Part shown: positions 54,776 through 63,543 of the stretch, in pieces
How positions within the stretch are numbered: the first letter of the stretch is position 1
How the letters are laid out: every line of letters starts with the position of its first letter
DNA from: an uncultured Armatimonadota bacterium
Lineage (GTDB): Bacteria; Armatimonadota; Fimbriimonadia; Fimbriimonadales; Fimbriimonadaceae
NCBI GenBank assembly: GCA_903904815.1
Contig: CAIVDU010000053.1
Span: forward strand, 245,662 to 309,661
Length of the DNA: 64,000 nucleotides
Direction of reading: 5' to 3'
Made by a program: the position numbers and the translations under genes
The notes under the pieces: model-generated
Seen by the model: the letters and a program-made list of their open reading frames with translations, nothing else
Database searches by the model: none
Told to the model about the DNA's origin: nothing

Positions 54776-55609
54776 ATGGAGAAGTCTCTATACAGCGCAG
54801 AATGGGTCGAGAGCTATTACGACGAGTTTGCCGGACAAGAGTGGGACCGGTTGGTTCGAACACCCGCCCGCGAAATCCAACTTGCCGTCCACGCCAATGC
54901 CTTGACAACCTTCACACGTGAAGGAGACCGAGTGCTGGAAGTCGGGGCCGGACCGGGCCGATTCACCCAAATCCTTGCTCAACTGGGAGCGACCATCGTG
55001 GTAACCGACATCTCCCAAGTCCAGCTCGATTTGAACCGCGAGAACGCGACAACGTATGGGTTTGCCGGTCATGTCGCCGAGTGGCGAAAGCTTGACATTT
55101 GCGACCTCTCGTTCTATGCCTCAGAGTCTTTCGATTCGGTAGTGGCGTTTGGTGGACCACTCAGTTATGTTTTCGATCGCCGAGACCAGGCGATCGAGGA
55201 GTGCAAGCGGGTGACCAAACCGGGTGGCTTCATTGCTCTTGGCGTGATGAGCCTTTGGGGCACCGTGCACCAGTATCTGGAAGGCGTGCTGGGATACACG
55301 CCCGAAGAGAACGCAAGGATTATTGCGACCGGAGATCTCACCAGCGAAAACGCAAAGTTCGCAAGCCATTTCTGTCACCTGTTTCACTCCGGGGAATTGA
55401 AGCAATTCTTGGAGAATCACGACCTCGAAGTAACGTTCGTGTCGGCATCTAGCGGGCTCAGCGCTGTTCACGCGTCCGTTCTCGATGCGGTTAGGACCGA
55501 CGAACTCAAGTGGAAACAGCTGGTCGCCATGGAAATTCAGGCATGTCAGACCACGGGATATTTGGATGCCGGAACCCATCTCATTGCCGTTGGGCACAAG
55601 CCATCCTGA
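54776..55609 (+). CDS. SAM-dependent methyltransferase
   Basis: A 277-residue class I methyltransferase: motif I RVLEVGAGPGRFTQILAQLG, motif II VVTDISQVQLDL, and FDSVVAFGGPLSYVFDRRDQAIEECKRVTKPGGFIALGVMS as motifs IV and V. The C-terminal 90 residues are less conserved. No partner gene suggests the substrate. It is divergent from the aconitase X set. Confidence 0.9.
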   Translation: MEKSLYSAEWVESYYDEFAGQEWDRLVRTPAREIQLAVHANALTTFTREGDRVLEVGAGPGRFTQILAQLGATIVVTDISQVQLDLNRENATTYGFAGHVAEWRKLDICDLSFYASESFDSVVAFGGPLSYVFDRRDQAIEECKRVTKPGGFIALGVMSLWGTVHQYLEGVLGYTPEENARIIATGDLTSENAKFASHFCHLFHSGELKQFLENHDLEVTFVSASSGLSAVHASVLDAVRTDELKWKQLVAMEIQACQTTGYLDAGTHLIAVGHKPS

Positions 55610-55641
55610 CGTTGAGTTGCACGACCGTGTAATCTGCGATC

Positions 55642-56742
55642 ATGTCTCAGTTCAACGGTCTCGGCGTCCATCTCGGGAACCTCTCATTGCTCTCTCGAGC
55701 CAAGACGAGGTCGATCAGCCCTGAGAATTTTCACGGCGAGAAGGGCCGGGGAGGTGCGGCGTCCTCCGGGACGGGATCCAACGCCTCCAGAGATCTCGGA
55801 GTTGGATGGAAGGTTTCGCCGAGCGTGAAGATCCCTTCTGGAACGACGTTCGAATTGGCCGATATCGACGGCCCCGGCGCCATCCAGCAAATCTGGATGA
55901 CTCCCACCGGTATATGGCGAAACTCTATCCTTCGGTTCTTCTGGGATGACGAGGAGTCCCCCTCGGTTGAGTGTCCGGTTGGAGACTTTTTCGCCTGCGG
56001 CTGGGGGCGCTACGCTCCGCTGTCGTCATTGGCAATCTGCGTAAATCCCGGCAGCGCCTTCAACTGTTACTGGGAGATGCCTTTCCGCAAGCGATGCCGG
56101 ATCACCCTGGAAAATCGTGGGGAAGACATGGTGCTGTATTACCAGATCAACTACGTTCTGACCGACGTGCCACCGAATGCCGCTTACTTCCATGCTCAGT
56201 TTCGGCGAACGAATCCGCTGTCGTACAAGGACGTGTACACGATCCTCTCAGACGTAAGCGGTCAAGGTCATTACGTCGGAACCTACATGGCCTGGGGTGT
56301 CAACAACAACGGCTGGTGGGGTGAGGGAGAGATCAAGTTCTTCCTTGACGGGGACGAAGAGTTCCCGACGATTTGCGGTACAGGTACGGAGGACTACTTC
56401 TGCGGGTCGTACGACTTCGACGTCAAGCTGAAAAACGCAAGCGGGATCGAGCGAACCGAATACCAGGAGTTCTGCACCCCCTATGCCGGCCTGTGTCAGG
56501 TGATCCGAGGCGACGGACACTATGACGTCCAGCAGAGATTCGGCATGTATCGGTGGCACATCGTGGACCCAATCCGATTTGATCAGGACCTGAAAGTGAC
56601 CATTCAAGCGCTCGGTTGGCGATCGGGCGGAAGGTATCTCCCACTCCAAGACGACATCGCGTCCGTCGCCTTCTGGTACCAGACGGAGCCGCATCGGAAA
56701 TTTCCTCAACTGCCCGACAAGGACTCCCTTGAAATCGTTTGA
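55642..56742 (+). CDS. GH172 (DUF2961) glycoside hydrolase
   Basis: A 366-residue protein of the DUF2961/GH172 family, whose studied members act on arabinofuranose or fructofuranose linkages. Visible family blocks: RSISPENFHGEKGRGG near the N-terminus, LADIDGPGAIQQIWMT, LRFFWDDEESPSVECPVGDFFACGWG, and TICGTGTEDYFCGSYDF with a likely catalytic glutamate. No signal peptide is seen, so it may act in the cytoplasm on imported oligosaccharides. It follows the methyltransferase by 32 bases. Confidence 0.92.
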   Translation: MSQFNGLGVHLGNLSLLSRAKTRSISPENFHGEKGRGGAASSGTGSNASRDLGVGWKVSPSVKIPSGTTFELADIDGPGAIQQIWMTPTGIWRNSILRFFWDDEESPSVECPVGDFFACGWGRYAPLSSLAICVNPGSAFNCYWEMPFRKRCRITLENRGEDMVLYYQINYVLTDVPPNAAYFHAQFRRTNPLSYKDVYTILSDVSGQGHYVGTYMAWGVNNNGWWGEGEIKFFLDGDEEFPTICGTGTEDYFCGSYDFDVKLKNASGIERTEYQEFCTPYAGLCQVIRGDGHYDVQQRFGMYRWHIVDPIRFDQDLKVTIQALGWRSGGRYLPLQDDIASVAFWYQTEPHRKFPQLPDKDSLEIV

Positions 56743-56754
56743 ATGAACCGGGGT

Positions 56755-58086
56755 TCACACGAAGTTCGCGCTAGTCGCCGCAACTTGGAGGGCTTCGTTT
56801 CGGATTCGCAATTCGGTGAGTTCTTCTTCTCCCAGCCGTTCTGCGACGCCGGCCATGATGCGGTTCCCCCTTTCCGCAAGAACTCGCTGCAACGCGGGCT
56901 CGGGAATAGCTGCGCCCAAGTCTCGCAGGGCTCGCAATAGTCGCAGACTGACTGCCGCATCACCTTTTGCATACACGCGGATCTGCTCAAAGGCATAGTC
57001 GACAAGCCTTTCCAGCCCCAACTGGGGAGCCGCTACCCGGAGATAGCCGGGGGGATCGTAGAGTCGCCACTCGAATGGCTCTCGGCTCGCGAAGAAGATG
57101 AGAATCCGGCAGAGTTGATCGACGCAGGTGATCGCCGTCGTAGGATCGTTTGCAGCCGGAGAAATGGCCTTGAGGGCGATATCGACAATCTGCAAGATCC
57201 CGTACTCGACGTCTTGCTCCAGGGTTCGACTCGGACCAATATCGAACGCAGCCAGAAGCTGGATTCTTAGTTCTGGAGTTAACTTGTTCTGCTTCGAGAC
57301 ATTGAGCAGGACGGCTCCCATGGGCACGAAATGTCCGACACGTCGCGTCACCTCCACCGAGACCTGATTCTGTTTCGCCACAACCTTGAGGCGTTGGAGA
57401 TCCATGTAGCGGATGTAGCCAGACTCCTCACTGTGGATCGGAGCTTCGTCTCCGTTCACGATCGGTGGTTCGGGGACCACGAACCGCGGAGAAGCTGACG
57501 ACTTGGGCATCATCTCAAGAATCGCTTGCTCGGTATCGGATGCGATGTTGTCTACGATGTAGTTGACGCTGATGGCTTGAGAGATGTGGTGGATGAAGAA
57601 CAACAGCAGAGCGACGCAGAGAACCGCCAGCAACATCGCGCCCATCACCGTTATTACCGGTTCAGCGCGGTGGGGATAGGTGTGTGCCGCAGGCAGTGCG
57701 GCGATGCAGTAGGTGAACGTTCCGACGAAGAACCCAAGGGTCCACTGGGTCGTTCGATCCTTGGCAAAGCTAACGATGATACGAGGCGAGAACTGCATCG
57801 AAGCGAGAGTCAGCGTCATCAGAAGGATCGCGAACACGATCGAGACGACCGTCATCACCGAGCCCGCGATGGCGCCAAGAATGATCTGGGCGACCTGGGG
57901 ATCGGACCGGGAAGGGAACAGCCATCGCGGCACCCAAGTGGCCAGTACCGGCACGGCGGCTTCCGTGGTAGACAGAATCGCTCCCGCAAATCCAAGGATC
58001 ATGGCAATGATCAATGGCCGAACGAGGAACCCGCCACGAAGGTTGTAGTTGATGTGCCGAACTACCAGAGGGAACCGTTTTAGCAT
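56755..58086 (-). CDS. DUF2254 membrane protein
   Basis: About 443 residues from ATG 58086 (MLKRFPLVVRHINYNLRGG), which matches the family N-terminus; an upstream TTG at 58173 and ATG at 58158 are alternatives. Four membrane helices (about 22-45, 70-100, 115-135, 150-175), with MTLTLASMQFSPRIIVSFAKDRTTQWTLGFFVGTFTYCI being a family hallmark, then a cytoplasmic domain with SGYIRYMDLQRLKVVAKQNQ and AFDIGPSRTLEQDVEYGILQIVDIALKAISPAANDPTTA. The function is unknown. Confidence 0.9.
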   Translation of the reverse strand: MLKRFPLVVRHINYNLRGGFLVRPLIIAMILGFAGAILSTTEAAVPVLATWVPRWLFPSRSDPQVAQIILGAIAGSVMTVVSIVFAILLMTLTLASMQFSPRIIVSFAKDRTTQWTLGFFVGTFTYCIAALPAAHTYPHRAEPVITVMGAMLLAVLCVALLLFFIHHISQAISVNYIVDNIASDTEQAILEMMPKSSASPRFVVPEPPIVNGDEAPIHSEESGYIRYMDLQRLKVVAKQNQVSVEVTRRVGHFVPMGAVLLNVSKQNKLTPELRIQLLAAFDIGPSRTLEQDVEYGILQIVDIALKAISPAANDPTTAITCVDQLCRILIFFASREPFEWRLYDPPGYLRVAAPQLGLERLVDYAFEQIRVYAKGDAAVSLRLLRALRDLGAAIPEPALQRVLAERGNRIMAGVAERLGEEELTELRIRNEALQVAATSANFV

Positions 58087-58621
58087 CGAATCACAAAGGA
58101 TCGTCGTTAGCGAAGTCGCCAACCGGCCTGCGATCCCGCTCCTGCTGGGTGAAACCATTAGGGCCTTAAACAAACGTTACCCGACCTCAACGTCGAGGCT
58201 CATGGTGTCCCGATTTACCCTGTTAAGTGGAAAATCAACTCACTCCTGAGTTCGCTCGCTCCCGAATTGCAAACTGCCGACTCCGCCAGACCGATTCGTG
58301 TCCCTGCGGTCCGCCGGCCAACTTAGGGCGCCGCCCATTCGATCCTTACCAACTGCAAACTGTCGTCCGCCAACTGCCCCCAGAATGCCACGTGTCTCGG
58401 TAGCCGTGCCACCAGCGTAAGTTGCCTTTGAGCCCAACCCTTCGACTGAATTCCACCAGCCAAGGGTAGCCACTGCCTCCTGCCTGCGGATTCCGGACAT
58501 CACGAAGTTGAGCCCGGCGTAAGTGCCGCCTAAAAGCATATTGAGTCCCGCTCTGTCAGACTCAAGAATGCAGACCGAGGTGGTTCGAAACCTCGTGATC
58601 GGCCACGACTGTGGTGAACCA
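58087..58621. repeat. Repeat-bearing intergenic region with GCAAACTG-type motifs
   Basis: 535 bases. Two GCAAACTG copies (TTGCAAACTGCCGACT about 58268-58283; CAACTGCAAACTGTCG about 58351-58366) and a related CGCCAACTGCCC (58369-58380). A minus-strand frame spans the region (58240-58647) and includes AGLNFVMSGIRRQEAVATLG and GGTATETRGILGAVGG, but its composition is mixed and it translates the repeats, so it is not called as a gene. Related motifs occur near 40858, 41961, 47751 and 50728. Confidence 0.55.
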
Positions 58622-59335
58622 ATGGGCGAACAAACCAACGAAAGCAAAGCCCCCCATCTCCCAGACGACTTGTCCTACGAAGATTGGATTTCCTTCATCT
58701 TCGACCATCCGGTTATGGACCCTCAATGGTGGTGTCACACCCCCGATTCGGGGCTATATCAATACTGGAATGAAGAATCGGACCCGTCAAGGACACTGGC
58801 GTACCTGACGAGACTCTTCAGTTCGCCTTCCTTCCTCATACCGCGCTTTTCCAGAGCTCAAATCGACCAAGGGCTTTACTACATCGTGAGTAGTGGGTGT
58901 TCGAGCCACATGTTCGTTCTCGCGACACAGTCCTTACCATGGGCCGACCGTAAGCGATGCATCCTGGCGATATTCGATCTTTTTCGAGATCTCATAGCCC
59001 CCGTTTACGGGAACGACCTGAGTTCTGGAAGCAATTCAAAGTCGAATCACAATCGCCCTACTCACACCTGTTTCATGTGGTGGGACATCATTCCTCTACC
59101 GGTCAACACGCCCGAGTCGTCACTCATCATAGATGCCGTCGCTTCGGTGCTAGACCAAATCCTAACTCTCGATTCAGAAGCATGTTTGGAAAGCGGAATG
59201 CACGGAGTGTCCGAGTTCCATTTTTCCAACCCCAAGCGTTTCGAGGAAGTGGGGCTGAACTTCCTTAAGAGAAAAGACATCAGCTACCGACTACGGTCTT
59301 ACGCTCAAGATGCCGCTTTTGGTAGGGTTCTGTAA
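58622..59335 (+). CDS. Hypothetical protein
   Basis: A 237-residue protein from ATG 58622 (the frame is open to 58523, where it runs through repeat-like DNA). It is soluble, aromatic-rich and has no signal peptide: LPDDLSYEDWISFIFDHPVMDPQWWC, LTRLFSSPSFLIPRFSRAQIDQGLYYIVSSGCS and CFMWWDIIPLPVNTPE. I do not recognise the family. The stop is eight bases before the terpene-cyclase-fold gene, so the two are probably co-transcribed. Confidence 0.75.
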   Translation: MGEQTNESKAPHLPDDLSYEDWISFIFDHPVMDPQWWCHTPDSGLYQYWNEESDPSRTLAYLTRLFSSPSFLIPRFSRAQIDQGLYYIVSSGCSSHMFVLATQSLPWADRKRCILAIFDLFRDLIAPVYGNDLSSGSNSKSNHNRPTHTCFMWWDIIPLPVNTPESSLIIDAVASVLDQILTLDSEACLESGMHGVSEFHFSNPKRFEEVGLNFLKRKDISYRLRSYAQDAAFGRVL

Positions 59336-59343
59336 TCATCACA

Positions 59344-60273
59344 ATGAGCTTCGCAATTCCGTCTACAACTAGTGACTACCTTCTCGAAGGTGACCCCGCA
59401 ATCCGTTGGCAAACCATGCGGGATCTCCTGAATCTGCCCGCCGAGGATTGGCGAGTCGAACAGGCCCGCATGCTCTCGGACGGGTGGGGAGCACGCTTCC
59501 TTGAAAGTCAGGGAGCCGACGGAAATTGGCCAAAGGCCCGATGGACCGACACCGTTTGGACCATGTGCACCTTGGTCACGATCGGAATGCCGCCGCGCAC
59601 TCCGGGAATGGTGCAAGGCTTTGAAAACATCGTTGGAAGGTTGATGCCCTTGGGAAAGGCGGTTTCTCGGAAGGCACTTACTGAAGAGATGGATCTGTGC
59701 CACCTCGGGTTCTGGCTTAGGATCGGTGCAAGGTTCTTGCCCAAAGACGAGCGATTGCCTGCTCTCACGCGGGTCATCCTGGAGTTGCAAATGGCCGACG
59801 GAGGCTGGAACTGCCGTATTCGAACCAAACGAAACGTCAATCACAGCTCATTCCACACAACGTTCAACGTCTTGGAAGGATTAAAGGAGGCCGCTATCGT
59901 TGGCATAGTTGATTTGGCCGAGTTCAAGAGTTCCGAATCAAGAGCGCTTGAGTTCATGCTTCAGCACCTTATGTATCGGTCGGATAAAACTGGAGAGATC
60001 ATCGACCAGAGATTTCTGGATCTGGCCTTCCCATCGTATTGGCACTACAACGTCCTTCGGGGCCTCGACTACTTGCGTGAGACGGATGCCATTCACGATC
60101 CGCGGCTAAAAGACGCCTTGGACTACCTCGAAAGTCGTCGCAAACCTAACGGACGATGGCCCGTGGAAAAGCGAATACCGGGCGACACCCTTTTCGACAT
60201 GGAACCCATGGGCCAAGACAGCCGGTGGAACACCCTGAGAGCGCTCCGAGTTCTCAAGGCTGCCTGCCGCTAA
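59344..60273 (+). CDS. Terpene-cyclase/prenyltransferase-fold (alpha/alpha toroid) protein
   Basis: A 309-residue protein with repeats like those of squalene cyclases and prenyltransferase beta subunits: FLESQGADGNWPKARW, LQMADGGWNCRI, NHSSFHTTFNVLEGL and LESRRKPNGRWPVEKR. The cyclase catalytic DxDD motif is not seen, so it is probably not a terpene cyclase. Similar stand-alone toroid proteins are of unknown function. It follows a hypothetical gene by eight bases. Confidence 0.8.
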   Translation: MSFAIPSTTSDYLLEGDPAIRWQTMRDLLNLPAEDWRVEQARMLSDGWGARFLESQGADGNWPKARWTDTVWTMCTLVTIGMPPRTPGMVQGFENIVGRLMPLGKAVSRKALTEEMDLCHLGFWLRIGARFLPKDERLPALTRVILELQMADGGWNCRIRTKRNVNHSSFHTTFNVLEGLKEAAIVGIVDLAEFKSSESRALEFMLQHLMYRSDKTGEIIDQRFLDLAFPSYWHYNVLRGLDYLRETDAIHDPRLKDALDYLESRRKPNGRWPVEKRIPGDTLFDMEPMGQDSRWNTLRALRVLKAACR

Positions 60274-60393
60274 ACACATCATCGCTCAACCCTTGACACC
60301 CGTCCGGTGGCTTATCCCAGCGAACCAGCAGCTCTCGCGAGTGAGATGAGAGAGTAATGCTGTTTAGTCAATCCAGGGCAACTGTGCCCAGGT

Positions 60394-60426
60394 CCTCGCC
60401 CGCAGCGAAGCGTACGCGGGAGAGGG
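60394..60426. repeat. GC-rich palindromic repeat, copy 1
   Basis: CCTCGCCCGC and GCGGGAGAGG form a 10-base arm pair with one mismatch around AGCGAAGCGTAC. It lies in the spacer upstream of the fucosidase gene and matches the copies at 61822 and 63887. Confidence 0.8.
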
Positions 60427-60516
60427 AAGGGAGAGGGTCAAATCGAAGCTAAAACAGTCCATCATACAGGGCCGGTAAGATCGCTTCTAAAGAACGGCAG
60501 GTAAGATTTCCTGCTC

Positions 60517-62343
60517 ATGAACCGTGCCCCGCGCCCCAATTCCGCGACGATCGAAGCCTGGCAGCGCCGCCACTTTGGGATGTTCATCCACTGGGGGCTC
60601 TATTCACTGCTTGGCGGAGTCTGGCAGGGCAAGCAGGTCGGTGGCTACAACGAGCAGATACAGGCCCATGCTCGCATTCCCCGGGACGAGTACACCGCCC
60701 TCGCCGCGCAGTTCAATCCGGTGAAATGGGATCCCGATGCGGTCGTCGCCTTGGCGAGGGCCGCCGGCATGAAGTTTGTGGTCCTCACCTCGAAGCATCA
60801 CGACGGCTTTAGCTTGTTCCACACCGCTCGATCACCCTTCAACGTTGTAGATGCAACGCCGTTTGGAAAGGACATCGTCGCGGGTTTGGCCGAAGCGTGC
60901 CACAGGGGTGGCATAGGCTTCGGCGTCTATTTCTCGACCATCGACTGGAACTTCGAGGGCGCGACTCCCATCGACTACGATCCTGTGGAAGGGGTTCGAA
61001 ACGACAACGTAATCCCGGAGGCGCATGCCCAGTTCAACGCCGCCCAGCTCACGGAGTTGATGACGAATTACGGGCCGATTTCCGAAGTTTGGTTTGATAT
61101 GGGCAAGCCAACGCTCCATCAGAGCCAACTGTTCGCCGACACCGTGCACCGTCACCAGCCTCAGACAATGGTGAGTGGCCGGGTCTTCAACTACCAGGGC
61201 GATTTCACCGTGATGGGAGATAACGAAATCCCTCCGTATCCTCTCGAGGAGCCGTGGCAGTCACCTGCCTCGATCTACCACGAGACCTGGGGTTATCGAT
61301 CTTGGCAGGCGCATGAGAAACTCGAAAAGAAAGTTAAAGAGCACCTCGCCAACCTCGTCCACGTCGTGAGTCGCGGCGGAAACTACCTCCTTAACATTGG
61401 CCCCCGAGGTGACGGCTCCATCGTGGAGTTCGAGGCCGACGTCTTGAAAGGAATCGGTGCATGGCTTAGCCAACACTCCGAAGCAATTGAGGACACCGAG
61501 TCGCAGCCTTTCCGCTATTTAGAGTTTGGAGCCGCGACCGTCAAAGGGAATCGGCTGTACCTCTTCATTCTCGACTGGCCCGTAAGCGGGGAACTGGACC
61601 TTCCCGGACTAGAAACCGAAATCGTTTCCGCTCGTTTCCTTGGACAAGGTGCAGCGCTCGCTACCCACGACTCTGGTGAAGGGAAGAAAGTCGTCGTAGG
61701 AAAGACCCCTTCAACCGAAGCGGTGCCGGTGGTGGAACTTGTCCTAGAAGGCACGCCTATCGTCCAGCAGATAATGGTGCACGAAACAAGCGTAAGACTT
61801 CAGACAATCGAGCAAGGGCTTCCTCACCCGCGACGAAGTGAACGCGGGAGAGGGCGGGAAGTGGGTGAATTCGAACCTGCGTCGCAAAGCGAACCTTCAG
61901 ATGCTCTAACCGATCCGACGCCCCTTGGAGATGGAATGCATCATGGGAGTGTCCCACTGTCCATGACAGAGCCGCAGTTCGTGCTCGAAGCAGACCAAGC
62001 CGACTCCTTTTTCCATCGCAACGGATACGGCTACAGCGATCCGCCCAAGCTATACAAACTTCGTTGGAACCTTTTGTTCGAGCATTCGGGACGGTATACG
62101 GTAACCGCCGAGTTCGAGAGCGGTGGCCACCCTGGCGGAGTCGAGGTGCGCGTCGGCGATGCCATCGTCCAGCAGCTCATTGCTGCGGATGGCCCTTTTT
62201 CGATCGAGTTGGGGCATGTCGAAATCCTCAGACCCGGCCCCCTAGAGGTATCCATCACGCCCTTTGCACCCTTTGAAAAGGGAACCGCATTGGGTCCCAG
62301 ACTTCGTCATCTGACACTGCAATGTGTCAACGAACGTGCCTAA
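60517..62343 (+). CDS. GH29 alpha-L-fucosidase carrying a palindromic repeat in its linker
   Basis: A 608-residue protein. Residues about 10-340 are the GH29 catalytic barrel: WQRRHFGMFIHWGLYSLLGG, KFVVLTSKHHDGFSLFHT, DIVAGLAEACHRGGIGFGVYFS, and VWFDMGKP where Asp194 is the expected nucleophile; TWGYRSWQAHEKL and GGNYLLNIGPRGDG follow. A beta domain (about 340-425) is typical. The segment about 434-452 (GLPHPRRSERGRGREVGEF) is the translation of a palindromic repeat. A C-terminal beta module (about 480-600) ends the protein. No signal peptide is visible. It removes terminal fucose from glycans. Confidence 0.93.
   Translation: MNRAPRPNSATIEAWQRRHFGMFIHWGLYSLLGGVWQGKQVGGYNEQIQAHARIPRDEYTALAAQFNPVKWDPDAVVALARAAGMKFVVLTSKHHDGFSLFHTARSPFNVVDATPFGKDIVAGLAEACHRGGIGFGVYFSTIDWNFEGATPIDYDPVEGVRNDNVIPEAHAQFNAAQLTELMTNYGPISEVWFDMGKPTLHQSQLFADTVHRHQPQTMVSGRVFNYQGDFTVMGDNEIPPYPLEEPWQSPASIYHETWGYRSWQAHEKLEKKVKEHLANLVHVVSRGGNYLLNIGPRGDGSIVEFEADVLKGIGAWLSQHSEAIEDTESQPFRYLEFGAATVKGNRLYLFILDWPVSGELDLPGLETEIVSARFLGQGAALATHDSGEGKKVVVGKTPSTEAVPVVELVLEGTPIVQQIMVHETSVRLQTIEQGLPHPRRSERGRGREVGEFEPASQSEPSDALTDPTPLGDGMHHGSVPLSMTEPQFVLEADQADSFFHRNGYGYSDPPKLYKLRWNLLFEHSGRYTVTAEFESGGHPGGVEVRVGDAIVQQLIAADGPFSIELGHVEILRPGPLEVSITPFAPFEKGTALGPRLRHLTLQCVNERA
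61822..61853. repeat. GC-rich palindromic repeat, copy 2, inside the fucosidase gene
   Basis: CCTCACCCGCG and CGCGGGAGAGG are arms of the same palindrome (one internal mismatch) around ACGAAGTGAA. The copy sits in frame within the fucosidase coding sequence and encodes an arginine-rich linker. Confidence 0.8.
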
Positions 62344-62925
62344 GCTAATCCCGAACCTTTCTTCGCCCAGTGTTGGTGCCCGAAATTTCCAAACCCATTT
62401 CGGGTTTTACGGAAGCGCGCGGAGAAATTGCGGAAGTCGCAGCAAATCACGTAATACATGTAGCGCTCAGACTGCATTTGGTGTTGAAGCCAATAGGGAC
62501 AGTTACGTCCGATTTGCCAGCTTTGACGACCAGCGATTTCTGTGCGACTTCGCGTCGTTGGCAGAATCTGAAGGACGTGCGGGCCACTCGAACTTTGACA
62601 ACTAAACAGAGGACCCCAAAGCCAAGGTAGACGCGAGCTCCGTTCGTGGTTCCTCCAATGCCGAAACTTGAAAGTTCAAGTAAACGCAATATCCTTACTG
62701 CGAAACGAACCCAGACCCCGAGCCTAACCTACCGGCTCGCGTCTCTCCGGTCGCATCGCTCTGATACTCGTCTACTCCATCACGCTGCAGTGCTGGCTTC
62801 TCGTCCCGCACTGCGAAACGAACCCAGATTTCGCCAAATGTCGGTAAGTCCAGACTCAAAGTAGCCGCAAGTTCCGTTTGCGGCTCCTCCACCGATAAGC
62901 TTGTAAAGAGCGTCGCCGGAAAAGT
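62344..62925. repeat. Two-part repeat cluster, left of the acetyltransferase gene
   Basis: 582 bases. It contains a partial B unit (about 62603-62660), an A unit (about 62690-62775) and a full B unit (62814-62897). A contains CGAAACGAACCCAGA at 62701-62715 and B the same 15-mer at 62814-62828. B carries the palindrome GCCGCAA/TTGCGGC. Minus-strand frames through the units share VEEPQTELAATL (B) and RLGSGSGFVS (A) with differences mostly at third positions, so the units may derive from coding DNA. The stretch 62344-62600 holds nothing recognised. Confidence 0.6.
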
Positions 62926-63543
62926 TCAGTCCTGATTGAGGGCTGAATTTGCACTAGCGCTGGACCTATCGAGAGTCATCGAGAAGACCAAGTCGCCGAT
63001 GGGCTCTCCTTGGGGAGTGAGCGATGAGCTCTGCAGCGTTTCCTCGTATGCAAATCCCAGGCGGCGAGGGATGCCCGCACTGCGCACGTTGCGCGTGTCG
63101 CATCGAATTTCCACGCGTGTTGCCTGGAGTGTATGAAACGCAAAGTCGCAGAGGAGGCGGGCGGCTTCGGTCATGTAGCCTCTCCCCTCTAGGGCTGCTC
63201 GCAGCCAGTAACCCATCTGGAATGAACGCGCCTCCCAACGGATGCCATAAAGGCCTACTCCTCCTAGATACTGTCCTGTCTCCTTCTCCCAGATACTCAT
63301 CGAGAGATATTCTCGCTGCGCCCATTTCTCCAACTCGTGACACACATATGCTTCCGTTTCTGCTTCGTTCGGAGGGACCTGGCTGTGTTCGTACGGTCTC
63401 CACGGTTGGAGCTTCTCCCGACTCTCTTCGATGGCTTCCAGGAGTGCCTTCCCATCTCCTGCCCGATAAGGTCGCAGCAGCACACGCTCGCCGATGATCT
63501 CTTGCGGCAGGTCTTTCAAGATCGAATCATTCCTGTTTTCCAT
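62926..63543 (-). CDS. GNAT acetyltransferase (RimJ/RimL type)
   Basis: A 205-residue N-acetyltransferase: ERVLLRPYRAGDGKALLEAIEESREKL, MSIWEKETGQYLGGVGLYGIRW, GYWLRAALEGRGYMTEAARLLCDFAF (the acetyl-CoA-binding QxxGxG/A-type segment) and VEIRCDTRNVRSAGIPRRLGFAYEETL. Members acetylate ribosomal protein N-termini or small molecules; the target is unknown. Note SAGIPRRLGF where SxxVxxKxGF is usual. AGAGGAAAGC precedes ATG 63543. It is flanked on both sides by the two-part repeat. Confidence 0.92.
   Translation of the reverse strand: MENRNDSILKDLPQEIIGERVLLRPYRAGDGKALLEAIEESREKLQPWRPYEHSQVPPNEAETEAYVCHELEKWAQREYLSMSIWEKETGQYLGGVGLYGIRWEARSFQMGYWLRAALEGRGYMTEAARLLCDFAFHTLQATRVEIRCDTRNVRSAGIPRRLGFAYEETLQSSSLTPQGEPIGDLVFSMTLDRSSASANSALNQD

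Noticed and set aside
58240..58647. A 135-codon minus-strand frame upstream of the DUF2254 gene.
   Set aside because: It translates GCAAACTG repeats (QFAVG, SLQFGSE), its composition is mixed, and it overlaps the start of a better plus-strand gene.
62447..62892. Minus-strand frames with shared peptides VEEPQTELAATL and RLGSGSGFVS that could be small genes.
   Set aside because: The shared 15-mer is read in different frames in A and B units, the frames break in some copies and no start with a ribosome site is convincing. Described as repeats instead.
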